From: Pseudoalteromonas citrea
GTDB taxonomy: Bacteria; Pseudomonadota; Gammaproteobacteria; Enterobacterales; Alteromonadaceae
Direction of reading: 5' to 3'
Length of the DNA: 64,000 bases
Assembly: GCF_000238375.3 (NCBI RefSeq)
Contig: NZ_AHBZ03000014.1
Coordinates: 62,001 to 126,000, forward strand
This document shows, one piece after another, positions 1 to 8,677 of this stretch (position 1 is the first letter of the stretch; the number at the start of each line of letters is the position of its first letter). The notes below the pieces were generated by a model. That model had not been told where the DNA came from and did not search any database. It was given only the letters and a program-made list of their open reading frames with translations. A program made the translations under genes and the position numbers.

Positions 1-1006
1 GAATAGATTTACCCAATCCATAATGTAATACGGCTTTGTTTAGTGCGATAACATCATTATCATTACAACGCGCTAGACGACTATAAAAAGGCAGTAACGA
101 CCGTTTATCTAGTCCAGAAATTTGAGCCATTGACCACTGTTGAAGTTTATCACGATCAATTGAAACATCTGGACAATGCACTCCAGCAAAGTGCTGCTGC
201 ACGGTCAGTCTAATACTTTCATTAACCGGCGTAATAAATTTAGCACTGCAATAGCTATCAGAGTTACAATAATTGGCTAACTGAGTAAATACTTTATCAG
301 CATGCTCCTCATAAAGATCAGTGCTAGAATTATGAGCTGGTAAAACTGAGTCTAAAATGATCCCTTGTGCGCCATTAGGTGCAATTTGCGTAAACCGCTG
401 AGCCAACATAGTGCCGTACGATATTCCATAAATATAAGTCGGTACCCAGCTCAATGCCTTGCTCTTAGAAATAGCATACTTCAAATCACGAGCAGTATTA
501 GTCGTGTTAAACTCAAATAAGCCTTCACCCCATACTTCATACAGAGCATCAAAACACTTTTTAGGATCAAAATAATTACATTGCAACTCAGTAGACCAGC
601 CAATTCCTCGATGCTCTAGTATATAAACATCATAGTCTCTGACTATATCAGGCATATCGTGTTCAATTACATATGGAAAATATGTGGACCCCGATACTCC
701 TGGACCGCCACTCAACATCCATAATTGACCTTTACTTATTCCACTCGTTGCACTGTACTTTGAAACAAGCACTTCAATAACCTTACCAGTTGGTTCTTCC
801 CAATTTAGTGGAATTTGTGCAAATGAACACTCATTTCTCCCATCTAGTGTTTTAAATTGAGCTGGGCACTCTCCCCAATTGAAAGCGAGGTATTGATTAA
901 ATTCAGACACTTGTTTATCAAAGTAAGCTTCTGAGTTCGACGCAAAAGATAAGCCAGAAAAACCCATTAGAGCCAGTAAAGTGATCACACTTCGTTTGAT
1001 ATTCAT
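1..1006 (-). CDS. Secreted alpha/beta hydrolase, tripeptidyl-aminopeptidase-like (partial, 3' end outside window)
   Basis: I translated this by hand: an uninterrupted frame runs from the ATG at 1006 off the left edge, about 335 residues. Residues 1-22 look like a signal peptide (basic MNIKR start, hydrophobic core, SFA-S cleavage). An SGGPG oxyanion motif lies near residues 99-103 and the nucleophile elbow GISYG puts Ser at about 196, as in S33/TAP-type exopeptidases of the alpha/beta hydrolase fold. Paired cysteines (YCNSDSYC) also fit that family. The Asp and His of the triad should lie beyond the window edge. Likely role is release of N-terminal residues from peptides outside the cytoplasm; substrate unknown. 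An ATAAAAGGAATTGT leader precedes the ATG. Confidence 0.8.
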   Translation of the reverse strand, partial: MNIKRSVITLLALMGFSGLSFASNSEAYFDKQVSEFNQYLAFNWGECPAQFKTLDGRNECSFAQIPLNWEEPTGKVIEVLVSKYSATSGISKGQLWMLSGGPGVSGSTYFPYVIEHDMPDIVRDYDVYILEHRGIGWSTELQCNYFDPKKCFDALYEVWGEGLFEFNTTNTARDLKYAISKSKALSWVPTYIYGISYGTMLAQRFTQIAPNGAQGIILDSVLPAHNSSTDLYEEHADKVFTQLANYCNSDSYCSAKFITPVNESIRLTVQQHFAGVHCPDVSIDRDKLQQWSMAQISGLDKRSLLPFYSRLARCNDNDVIALNKAVLHYGLGKSI

Positions 1007-1240
1007 AACAATTCCTTTTATAGGTAAAAATAGACGCTACGACAAAAGGCAACAAAAAAAAATTGAAATTTATTCAACGTTGTAATAAAAAGCTAGTGTC
1101 GTAGATATTATTAATATCTACGACTATGCACCTGGTAATTATCGAAATCAGAAAAATGCAACAGGTAGACTATATTTTGTAACTTTATCTAAATGAATTT
1201 TTCGTTCTCCACAGATAAATTAATTAGTCAACAGTAAAAG

Positions 1241-1381
1241 ATGTCGGTATGTCGGTATGTCGGTATGTCGGTATGTCGGTATGTCGGTATGTCGGTATGT
1301 CGGTATGTCGGTATGTCGGTATGTCGGTATGTCGGTATGTCGGTATGTCGGTATGTCGGTATGTCGGTATGTCGGTATGTC
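1241..1381. repeat. Octanucleotide tandem repeat (ATGTCGGT)17.6
   Basis: The 8-bp unit ATGTCGGT is repeated about 17.6 times without a mismatch over 141 bp. It lies between the csp terminator and the hydrolase promoter region. All six frames through it are stop-free (it would encode cycling MSVCRYVG or TDIPTYRH), which explains the spurious frames seen here. A perfect array with a unit not divisible by three is the type of locus that changes copy number by slipped-strand mispairing. Confidence 0.97.
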
Positions 1382-1386
1382 AACAC

Positions 1387-1414
1387 AAAAAAGACAGCAA
1401 TTGCTGTCTTTTTT
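1387..1414 (-). terminator. Palindromic terminator downstream of the csp gene
   Basis: A perfect 28-bp palindrome: AAAAAAGACAGCAA followed by its complement TTGCTGTCTTTTTT. It lies just after the csp stop codon and has T-runs on both strands, so it can act in both directions. Confidence 0.85.
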
Positions 1415-1432
1415 CATTATTTCACTTTAAAA

Positions 1433-1642
1433 TTAAAGTGGAACGATGTTGTCAGCCTGAGGACCTTTCTGACCTTGTGAAAGAGTGAACTCTACACGTT
1501 GGCCTTCAGCTAAAGTTTTGAAACCTTCGCTTTTGATTGCACTGAAATGAGCAAAAACGTCTGCGCCATTTTCTTGTGCGATGAAACCGAAGCCTTTAGA
1601 CTCGTTGAACCATTTTACTGTACCAGTAACTGTATTAGACAT
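1433..1642 (-). CDS. CspA-family cold shock protein
   Basis: A 69-aa protein that is a single cold-shock OB-fold domain. The RNA-binding motifs RNP1 (KGFGFI, residues 16-21) and RNP2 (VFAHF, about 29-33) are intact, as is the leading [13 protein letters not shown]. Such proteins bind single-stranded RNA or DNA and act as RNA chaperones in the cytoplasm. The length is normal for the family. An AGGA lies 8-11 nt before the ATG. The gene is monocistronic, with its own terminator. It is a different paralogue from cspD at 63061 ([10 protein letters not shown] against DGYKTLKAGQ). Which numbered Csp it is cannot be told from sequence alone. Confidence 0.93.
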   Translation of the reverse strand: MSNTVTGTVKWFNESKGFGFIAQENGADVFAHFSAIKSEGFKTLAEGQRVEFTLSQGQKGPQADNIVPL

Positions 1643-1672
1643 AATGTATATCCTGTATAAAAAAAGAAATTG

Positions 1673-1692
1673 CTGACTATCATCAGAGTCAG
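1673..1692 (-). other. Small hairpin in csp 5' leader
   Basis: CTGACT (1673-1678) pairs with AGTCAG (1687-1692) across an 8-nt loop, 31-50 nt upstream of the csp start codon. csp mRNAs often have structured temperature-sensitive leaders. Whether this one is functional is inference; the rest of 1643-1854 shows only AT-rich sequence fit for a promoter. Confidence 0.3.
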
Positions 1693-1854
1693 ACGTAATA
1701 GCACAAAAAATAAATGATATTTAAAAACTACAGGACGAGATACTAATAAAGCTTCGAAATGGAGTGTATAAAAGGTATTACTTTTAAGCTGTGACTAATA
1801 ATATAGACTTCTCCCATGAAGTCAACCATTACTTCCAATTAAAAGAAAAAAGGT

Positions 1855-1892
1855 GCAGCTTAGCTTTTTAAGCTAAACAAAAGCTAAGCTGC
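1855..1892 (-). terminator. Rho-independent terminator of the S8 peptidase gene
   Basis: A 14-bp perfect stem: GCAGCTTAGCTTTT (1855-1868) pairs with AAAAGCTAAGCTGC (1879-1892) around a 10-nt loop. On the minus strand it is followed by ACCTTTTTTC. It lies 56 bp beyond the stop of the S8 gene. Confidence 0.8.
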
Positions 1893-1948
1893 TTATTACA
1901 CTTTGTCCAAAATACTATTACACGCGTTAATAAATCTGTGTAATTTAT

Positions 1949-3826
1949 CTAACCGCCACACCCCAACGTAAGGCCCTTACATTTATATTCAGTCTCCTCG
2001 GTCTCCAGCCCCGTTAAATTCATTAAGTGAAAAGCATCTCCATTCACTTCTTGAGGGCTGCTCGTTGAACTGTCGCAAAACCCATTGCCAGTCCACTTAT
2101 TACTGCTTACACTGGGGACTTCTCCCTTGGACCAATAATCACTAATAAACACTTCTCCGTTATAGACAACCGTTTCACCTTTTAAATATGCTTTATTTGT
2201 GTACCAGTCTTGTGGGCAAGTTGGGGTTTGACCTGATAATAGGTACTCGTGTGCCTTTGCGAAATCCGGAAGTCCAAAGCCATACCGAGTATCCTTACCA
2301 GTTCTGCCAAGGTCTAAACTGGTACGTTTAAGTGCGTCAATAATTTCGTCTCTGGTCCATTGTGAATTTTGAGACCATAACTTTGCAATTCCACCGGTCA
2401 TAATTGCAGCCGCTTGTGAAGTGCCAGCCCCAACGACATAATCATCGTTGTAATGACCTACGGTAAGTTGTGTATTAGGTACTAACAACTCTGTATTAGT
2501 ATGGACCAAAACAGTTGGAAACTCGGTATAATGTGGCAAGCCATACAATCTAAAGTTTACTGTACTCAGATAATCAATAATGAGCAATTCCCCTCCACCC
2601 TTCTTACAGCTGTGCTCAGCATTTTTTAGTACTATAGATGTTGCCTCAGACAGCTCATTCGAAATCAACATATCACTGAGGTCTTGACCTGTCAGTGTGT
2701 ATTTACATGACTCTCTCACTGTGACTTTTTCTGGGGGACGAACCGTTCCTGTGTCAATTTGTGTATAGGCTATATTAGTAAGTCCATTTTGAGCTTCTAA
2801 CTCAATACTTTGTATTGCAAAGTGATGGCGGTTTGCGGTTGAAACTATTTTTGTACCCGGTGTTACAAAGTCTATTTTATTGTTGATAGGTGAAAAATCT
2901 GCCACCGCTCCACTCTCATTCAATGCGCCAACGGATAGGACATTATGATATGATGCAGGGTAATGCAGCGCATCACTATGATCGCCATTTAATTTTCCCG
3001 TGGCCGAACCATGATTTCCCGCAGCTCCGATAAAAATAATCCCCTTATCATAGGAAAGTCTGTCAATCACCTCGACCATTACGCGAGAGTAGTGCTCTCC
3101 ACTTAAAGACATATTAATGACTTTAGCACCAACACTGGCACATACTTCTATAGCTTCAATTAGGCTACTACCCCAAATTGTTGAATTCTGCCCATTTGCC
3201 GTCTTTATTAGCTTACTTACATGCAAACTAGGTGTCGGATCACTCAAAGCGCCTTTTACACCAACTCCATTCTCTTGAGCTGCAATTATCCCTGTAATAT
3301 GTGTGCCATGACTAAACGCATCTTGATCCCAAAAACCAGCGTAATTGCTATGGTTACCCGTTATGTTATTTGGTAAATCTGGATGGCCAGCGTCTAATCC
3401 AGAATCAATTACACACACAGGGATACTACTTGTAACTGGAGGTAATTTATCAATCGCAGTAGCACGCAACCAATAGGGTTCAAGTTCGTTGTACTTGAGT
3501 GCTTCAGCGTTTTCAGAGCTAACACTAACGGATTTAACTGAGCCAGCGTTAAGCGAAAGGTTAGGATTTTCTTCGACAACAATACCAGATAAAGCTTTAA
3601 GCTCATTAGCTTGTGCTTGTTTCAATAGCCCTTTTGCAAAAATGACGTCTCCACGGCTCCACATGACATCTAAAGCTGCCATTAATTCATCATTGATCTG
3701 TCCGGACTGGAATTGAACTAAATACTCTTTCATTTTTGTATTTTCATTCGATTTAACATTGAGAGAAATTAAACTAAATACAATGACCATCAGATAGTTT
3801 TTACTTTTTATACTTTGTTTTTTCAT
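1949..3826 (-). CDS. Exported subtilisin-like serine peptidase (S8) with C-terminal chitin-binding-like module
   Basis: 625 aa from the ATG at 3826, chosen because GGAGAA precedes it and the signal-peptide-like stretch (basic start, YLMVIVFSLISLNV) begins there; the frame stays open 24 codons further upstream. The S8 triad is clear: Asp141 in VIDSGLDAGHPDL, His173 in SHGTHITG and Ser470 in GAGTSQAAA, with the oxyanion Asn271 in AAGNHG. Residues 35-125 look like a propeptide. About 130 residues (335-460) separate the Asn and Ser blocks, possibly a PA-like insert. Residues 537-584 (CPQDWYTNKAYLKGETVVYNG) resemble a carbohydrate-binding module 5/12. The last 20 residues contain two Cys. It lies divergent from the Lon-STAND gene and may share its upstream region. 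Confidence 0.9.
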   Translation of the reverse strand: MKKQSIKSKNYLMVIVFSLISLNVKSNENTKMKEYLVQFQSGQINDELMAALDVMWSRGDVIFAKGLLKQAQANELKALSGIVVEENPNLSLNAGSVKSVSVSSENAEALKYNELEPYWLRATAIDKLPPVTSSIPVCVIDSGLDAGHPDLPNNITGNHSNYAGFWDQDAFSHGTHITGIIAAQENGVGVKGALSDPTPSLHVSKLIKTANGQNSTIWGSSLIEAIEVCASVGAKVINMSLSGEHYSRVMVEVIDRLSYDKGIIFIGAAGNHGSATGKLNGDHSDALHYPASYHNVLSVGALNESGAVADFSPINNKIDFVTPGTKIVSTANRHHFAIQSIELEAQNGLTNIAYTQIDTGTVRPPEKVTVRESCKYTLTGQDLSDMLISNELSEATSIVLKNAEHSCKKGGGELLIIDYLSTVNFRLYGLPHYTEFPTVLVHTNTELLVPNTQLTVGHYNDDYVVGAGTSQAAAIMTGGIAKLWSQNSQWTRDEIIDALKRTSLDLGRTGKDTRYGFGLPDFAKAHEYLLSGQTPTCPQDWYTNKAYLKGETVVYNGEVFISDYWSKGEVPSVSSNKWTGNGFCDSSTSSPQEVNGDAFHLMNLTGLETEETEYKCKGLTLGCGG

Positions 3827-4295
3827 AAGTTCTCCGATATGAATTTTACAATCGATATTGGTAATAAGAGTTATGTAAAAGAAAGCTGATGATTCCATTC
3901 TCAGCTCCCTTTGTGCTCAAACTCAATAAGCGATTTTTCACTTTTTCAACCCTTAAGTGCAGGTTATATTTTTACTTTATGTATCGCACTTAGATTAATA
4001 AAACGACAAAATCATAGAAAAATAACAACAATATGAACCTTTATGAAAAATAGTGAATATTAATTCAAGAAAATGTACGTTAACTACGTCAAAATAACAA
4101 CGAGAAATGAAAACGTGGCTTAACCTATTTATTTATCAAAATTAATTTTTATCCTTTGTTATTTTAGTTATTTATTTCCGTTACTATCTAAAAGTACAAG
4201 TTAGTATCTACACTCATGACCGCCATACGCTGATAACTGTAACTAACAACGCGATTAACAATGCCATATTGCATAATTTATAAGAGCAAAAACGG
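3827..4295. promoter_or_regulatory. Divergent intergenic region between S8 peptidase and Lon-STAND genes
   Basis: 469 bp without a credible gene, strongly AT-rich. It must carry both promoters. The most notable element is a direct repeat, GTTACTATCTA (4180-4190) and GTTAGTATCTA (4200-4210), one mismatch apart with a 20-bp period. A weak inverted repeat TAAGTGC (3954-3960) / GCACTTA (3986-3992) lies nearer the S8 gene. I could not assign -35/-10 elements with confidence. Confidence 0.45.
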
Positions 4296-7200
4296 ATGCA
4301 CATTCTTTTATCTGATAAACGCTATACCTATCAACCAAAATTTCGATTCATTAAGCCGAAAGACCAACAGAAAGTTAAAGTAAAGCTATCAAACAACCTA
4401 GTCCTTGCATTTGGTTATAAGCTTACCGAGCAACTAAATTACTTCACTATGGCAGCTGAAGCCGCGTTCATGACATTGAACCCACTAGACAGACAAAAAA
4501 ATCAGTTTTTTATTGAGCTCGACTTATATTGCGATGAACAAGAAACTATTAATTTGCAAGCAGAAAGCACAAGTGTTGGATTGGGCTATTCATTAGGGGT
4601 CGCACTTGCTTATCGAAATCACTTAGACAAACACGAGCCTCTTATTGAACACATTTTCGCTACTGGTGAAGTTTCCTCAAGTGGAAATGTTCATGGTGTT
4701 GGGCATATAAACGAAAAAATTATGGGTGCTCTCCACTCAATGCAAAAACACCCTAATCAGGCTTTTACCGTGTTTGTGCCAAGCGCAAACGATAGTGATA
4801 TCATGCCAGCGCTGGTCGATGAACTTATTAGCAAAGGTGGCACTTTGTGTTCAGTCGAGCATATTAGCCAAGCAATTCAAGCACTACTAAGTCATGACTT
4901 CGATGGCTCGGTTGCCGCGGAAGCTCTCACTTTTAAGGGTTTATGTAGTTTTGACCCATATGATGCTTTTTATTTCTTTGGCCGAGAAAAACAAATCGCA
5001 GATTTACATTCCCTTTATCATGAGGGACCCTCACTGATAAAAGTGCATGGCGTTTCAGGCAGTGGTAAGTCAAGCCTAATAAAGGCGGGGTTATTACCCG
5101 AACTGCTTAAAGAACAACCCAATTTAAAATGGCATATTGCTGCACCTCGACAATTCAACAATAGCCATGAACTTCTTACTGACTTTGTGTCTTCGAGCGA
5201 CGCTGGTTTTAGTGTGCTCTTGTCTATGCTTGAAATCCCAATAGCACAATTTGTTGACAGTCTACTAAATCAAAATACTACTTACCTTGATGAAATTTCA
5301 GCGCATTTAAGTGCTCATAAAGCGCAATATATATGGTTTATTGACCAATTTGAGGAACTATATGACTTAGATTTAAACAGCCAAGTATTGCGTTCACTGT
5401 CGATACTTAGTGACATAACACCGATCACTGTAATCGTAAGTATTCGTAGCGAATACCTTCATTATACAGATATGATCGGCCACGATTTTTATGTAACTCA
5501 TAGTCTGTCAGCAAAAAGCTGGATAAATATTATTGAACATCAATCGATAGCGTTAGGCCTATCACTAGAGCCAGGGCTTGCTCAAACCATACAAACAGAA
5601 GCACTGAAGCTATCACACGGGCTACCTGCAGTTGAATATCTACTCACTCAAATGCACGGTTTAGCAATAAAAACCGAAGAACCAAAGCAACTTACACATG
5701 CCCAATACCTGCACCTAAACAAATTAACAGGTGTTATATATAAACAAGCAGAACGGATCCTTAGCCAACATGAACAATTAACAGAGCAATTTTTTGAGCT
5801 CTTTATTGGTGTTAATTTAAATGGTAATAGCTACGCAAAACATGTTGATTTTACAGTGTTGCTCCAGAATTACCCACACCTAAAAGAGTTGGTCAATGAG
5901 TTGATAGAAAAGCAACTTATCATTAGACATCAAGTTCACAAATCACCACCCTATGTCAAGTTGACACATGATTGCCTTATTACCATTGCTGAGGATTTAT
6001 CATTAGATCAGCAGATCTGGCCTCGCTTCTATATTTGGTTAAGCGATAAAAAAAGTTACCTTCAATGGTTTCATGGTATTGAAGCCAAGTTTATCCTGTG
6101 GAAGCAATGTTTAAATAGTATTCAAGAACAGCAGGCATATACGCTCAGTAAATATGAACTGCACGAAGGCGCAAAATACCTAAGTCAGCCTGGTACTATA
6201 TCCCTGCAAGAAGTTCGCAATTATATTATGCAATCTCAACAAGGGTACCAGTCTTCATTAGAGCTGCAAAATAAGAGTCAAAAGCGCCAACTGATTAGCT
6301 CCAGCATTTTATTCAGTATTGCTTTTGGTTCTGCTGTCTTTGCCTATATACAAAAACAGCAAATACAAAAAGAACAACTCAAGACAAGTAATGCCCTTTC
6401 GAGTTTAAAAGAAACTGTACTTGTTAATATTGACTCTTTAGAGCCTCTTTTAACCCAGTATTTACCAACATATCAACGAAAATACCTAAACCAGCACTTA
6501 ACAGAGCTTATTGAAAGTGTAGATGATTTGCCACTGACAGATGTGGACAAATTACGTTTGTTATTAATGCGAATAAAAACGCTACGCCAGGATGACTCGA
6601 GTCACATAAGTACAATTAAAGAAGCGCTAAATGCTGTACAGAATAAGTTGACTACATTGACAAAGCTAGCATCACAAAGCTCTGCGCAAACGCAAGTTAT
6701 TGTGGAGTTTAATTACCAACTGGGTGCTCTGCTACTAAAACACGGCGAGTCTGATGAAGCACGCCGCTATTTTACAGAAGCGCTTCGCCAAGCTGACACA
6801 CTGACAGAGAAAAGCAAGCATATAACGTTACTCGTTATGAAGATCTCCATAAAACTAAACATCATTGCTATGAATTCAGGAGATGTTATACCTGCAAGGG
6901 CCCAGCTCAACGAGCTTTTAACAAACCTTAATAAGTTATCTTTTCCTCAAAAATTCGAGCAAAATATTAACAACCTAAAAGTCGATATCTTAAGAAGTAT
7001 TGCTTTAACATCAGATTCGAATTCACAGGCAACGCCTCTATTACTTCAAGCTAAAGCAGTTTTAGAGAAGCAGCTACATAACGACCCTAACCACCTAATT
7101 TTAAAATATAATTTACTAAGAACTTATATCAACCTTGCTGAGTCTAGTAGAGACAAAACTAAGTCATATAACTACTACGAAAGTGCGAATGAGATAGCCC

Positions 7201-7880
7201 ATGCTTATGCAATAAAAGACCCTGATAATATACACATACAAGTAGCTCAGTTATTACTCTCCACTCGACTAGGAAAGCGCTCCGTTGCTAAAAAACAGCT
7301 GGATAAAGCACAAGCATATTTTATCACTGGGATGGAAATTGCCAAAAAGCTTAATCAATTAGATAGTACCAATATCGATTGGCTTGGTCATACAACAGAG
7401 CTGTATAGCGCCTATGCCAATTACTATGTAAAAGCGAATTCACCATCGATGAGTATGAAGTACTATCAAAGAGCGATTGAAACAGCAAGAAAGCTCGTTG
7501 ATCAGAATGAAAACAACCTACAGTTTGCAAACTTACTGCAAAGCATATATTCGGAAGTAGCAAATCATTTGTACAACTCTGGTAAAAAGCAATCTGCAAT
7601 AGAATACTTTGAAAAAGCAAAAACTATCTCGTCAATGCTGATACAAAAACAGCCTAATAACATCAATTATAAGACGAGCCACAGGAAAAAACTGTTTAAC
7701 CTCGGGTATATTGCAGCTGAGCTACAGCAAAATAGCACTGCATGTAACTACTTTTTATCGGGACAAACACTAGCTAAGAAACATATAATTAACAACCCAA
7801 GCACTGACTGGGTTAAAGCACTAGATAAATTTAGCTATAGGGTAACAGCTTTAAAGTGCTCTAAAACCCAAGAGCATTAA
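4296..7880 (+). CDS. Lon-like protease / STAND NTPase / TPR fusion protein, membrane-anchored
   Basis: 1194 aa. Residues 30-200 resemble the Lon (S16) proteolytic domain. ESTSVGLGY matches the block around the Lon nucleophile (Ser93), and ATGEVSSSGNVHGVGHINEK matches the Lon TGE..G.V..(I/V)GG..EK block with its catalytic Lys (Lys141). Residues 215-235 carry the pre-P-loop DPYDAFYFFGRE motif of nSTAND1-type NTPases. Walker A is GVSGSGKSS (252-260) and the Walker B-like motif is YIWFIDQFEEL (345-355). A winged-helix-like part runs to about 565. One hydrophobic segment (666-685) could span the membrane. Residues 700-1194 are helical with several TPR-like units (for example 1070-1130). STAND proteins are signal-activated oligomerising switches, so a sensor-triggered protease is the natural inference. 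It heads a three-gene operon. Confidence 0.8.
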   Translation: MHILLSDKRYTYQPKFRFIKPKDQQKVKVKLSNNLVLAFGYKLTEQLNYFTMAAEAAFMTLNPLDRQKNQFFIELDLYCDEQETINLQAESTSVGLGYSLGVALAYRNHLDKHEPLIEHIFATGEVSSSGNVHGVGHINEKIMGALHSMQKHPNQAFTVFVPSANDSDIMPALVDELISKGGTLCSVEHISQAIQALLSHDFDGSVAAEALTFKGLCSFDPYDAFYFFGREKQIADLHSLYHEGPSLIKVHGVSGSGKSSLIKAGLLPELLKEQPNLKWHIAAPRQFNNSHELLTDFVSSSDAGFSVLLSMLEIPIAQFVDSLLNQNTTYLDEISAHLSAHKAQYIWFIDQFEELYDLDLNSQVLRSLSILSDITPITVIVSIRSEYLHYTDMIGHDFYVTHSLSAKSWINIIEHQSIALGLSLEPGLAQTIQTEALKLSHGLPAVEYLLTQMHGLAIKTEEPKQLTHAQYLHLNKLTGVIYKQAERILSQHEQLTEQFFELFIGVNLNGNSYAKHVDFTVLLQNYPHLKELVNELIEKQLIIRHQVHKSPPYVKLTHDCLITIAEDLSLDQQIWPRFYIWLSDKKSYLQWFHGIEAKFILWKQCLNSIQEQQAYTLSKYELHEGAKYLSQPGTISLQEVRNYIMQSQQGYQSSLELQNKSQKRQLISSSILFSIAFGSAVFAYIQKQQIQKEQLKTSNALSSLKETVLVNIDSLEPLLTQYLPTYQRKYLNQHLTELIESVDDLPLTDVDKLRLLLMRIKTLRQDDSSHISTIKEALNAVQNKLTTLTKLASQSSAQTQVIVEFNYQLGALLLKHGESDEARRYFTEALRQADTLTEKSKHITLLVMKISIKLNIIAMNSGDVIPARAQLNELLTNLNKLSFPQKFEQNINNLKVDILRSIALTSDSNSQATPLLLQAKAVLEKQLHNDPNHLILKYNLLRTYINLAESSRDKTKSYNYYESANEIAHAYAIKDPDNIHIQVAQLLLSTRLGKRSVAKKQLDKAQAYFITGMEIAKKLNQLDSTNIDWLGHTTELYSAYANYYVKANSPSMSMKYYQRAIETARKLVDQNENNLQFANLLQSIYSEVANHLYNSGKKQSAIEYFEKAKTISSMLIQKQPNNINYKTSHRKKLFNLGYIAAELQQNSTACNYFLSGQTLAKKHIINNPSTDWVKALDKFSYRVTALKCSKTQEH

Positions 7881-7909
7881 AGCTAATAAAAATAGTTTTA
7901 CACAACATT

Positions 7910-7918
7910 AAGGAGGTG
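7910..7918 (+). promoter_or_regulatory. Near-perfect Shine-Dalgarno for the sigma-like gene
   Basis: AAGGAGGTG, complementary to the 16S rRNA 3' end, lies 3 nt before the ATG at 7922. It is much stronger than the site before the upstream gene (GAGCAAAAACGG), which suggests the sigma-like protein is made in excess over the large STAND protein. Confidence 0.75.
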
Positions 7919-7921
7919 TAG

Positions 7922-8677
7922 ATGTGGTTTCATAAAAAAGATTCGGTACAAGAAGCTTACCGATTTATTAAATTTCTAACTAAGAAAAAATCAATATCAG
8001 ATCACCGAATTGACACCGAGTCGCTCATTCAAGAAACTTTGTTAAAGGTGATAAAAGCGACGCAACGAGAGCTAACATTGGATACTAATACAGCCAGTGA
8101 AGATAGGCTAAGTATTCAAAATGAGTTTAATCATCTATTAAAAGCATATACTTACCGAGCTTTCGAGTGTGTATATCTAGACATGTGCAATAATGTAACA
8201 TTTCGTCGAAAGTCACCGGGCGAATTAGCAAACTCATCGGATGAAAATAGCTCCGTGCAATTAGTCCATGTCTATGACAGTCATAACACTGAACATTCAA
8301 GTAATATTTTTGAAATGCTGCCAACTCCTCAAGCAACGCCGCTTCAAGGAACAAGAATTGATAAAAATGCATCCCAATTTATAAACTTGCTACTTGAAAC
8401 AATTGGTCAAGAGAAAGACCAACGTAAGCAAGCTTTATTTTTTGACTTTTTCTCATTGTCATTTAGACAAAGCGGACAAACACAGAAGCAATTAGGTCAA
8501 TTACACGGATTCCAGGGTAATATAGCAATTACTCACATATCAAGATTTGTAAATAAACTCTCTCACCGAGTCAAAGAGTCTGAATTAGACTTAGAACTAC
8601 ACAGCTCAAATTTAGCAAGTTTAGACATCTACTTTCTCAATCACAGTAACAAATTAAATGAGACGATATCAGTATGA
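7922..8677 (+). CDS. Sigma-70 family (ECF-like) RNA polymerase sigma factor-like protein
   Basis: 251 aa. Residues 29-48 (RIDTESLIQETLLKVIKAT) fit sigma region 2.1-2.2, and the helix ending YLDMCNNVTFRRK (about 85-97) fits region 2.3-2.4. After a low-complexity linker (100-145), residues 150-218 look like region 4, with a helix-turn-helix around QTQKQLGQLHGF..IAITHISRFVNKL. The match is one of pattern; the protein is diverged and longer than typical ECF factors (about 170-200 aa), so a sigma-derived DNA-binding regulator is the alternative. It follows the Lon-STAND gene by 41 nt and overlaps the next gene by 4 nt (ATGA), which implies cotranscription and translational coupling. The likely model is that the STAND/protease protein controls transcription through it. 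Confidence 0.6.
   Translation: MWFHKKDSVQEAYRFIKFLTKKKSISDHRIDTESLIQETLLKVIKATQRELTLDTNTASEDRLSIQNEFNHLLKAYTYRAFECVYLDMCNNVTFRRKSPGELANSSDENSSVQLVHVYDSHNTEHSSNIFEMLPTPQATPLQGTRIDKNASQFINLLLETIGQEKDQRKQALFFDFFSLSFRQSGQTQKQLGQLHGFQGNIAITHISRFVNKLSHRVKESELDLELHSSNLASLDIYFLNHSNKLNETISV

Noticed and set aside
1241-1381. CRISPR array
   Set aside because: Units are 8 bp without spacers and no cas gene is present.
1220-1488. Three overlapping frames of repeated MSVCRYVG or TDIPTYRH peptide
   Set aside because: They are products of a stop-free 8-bp repeat read in different frames; no ribosome binding site precedes them and one begins inside the csp terminator.
3954-3992. Inverted repeat TAAGTGC...GCACTTA as operator
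   Set aside because: Seven bp arms at 25 bp distance in AT-rich sequence are easily found by chance.
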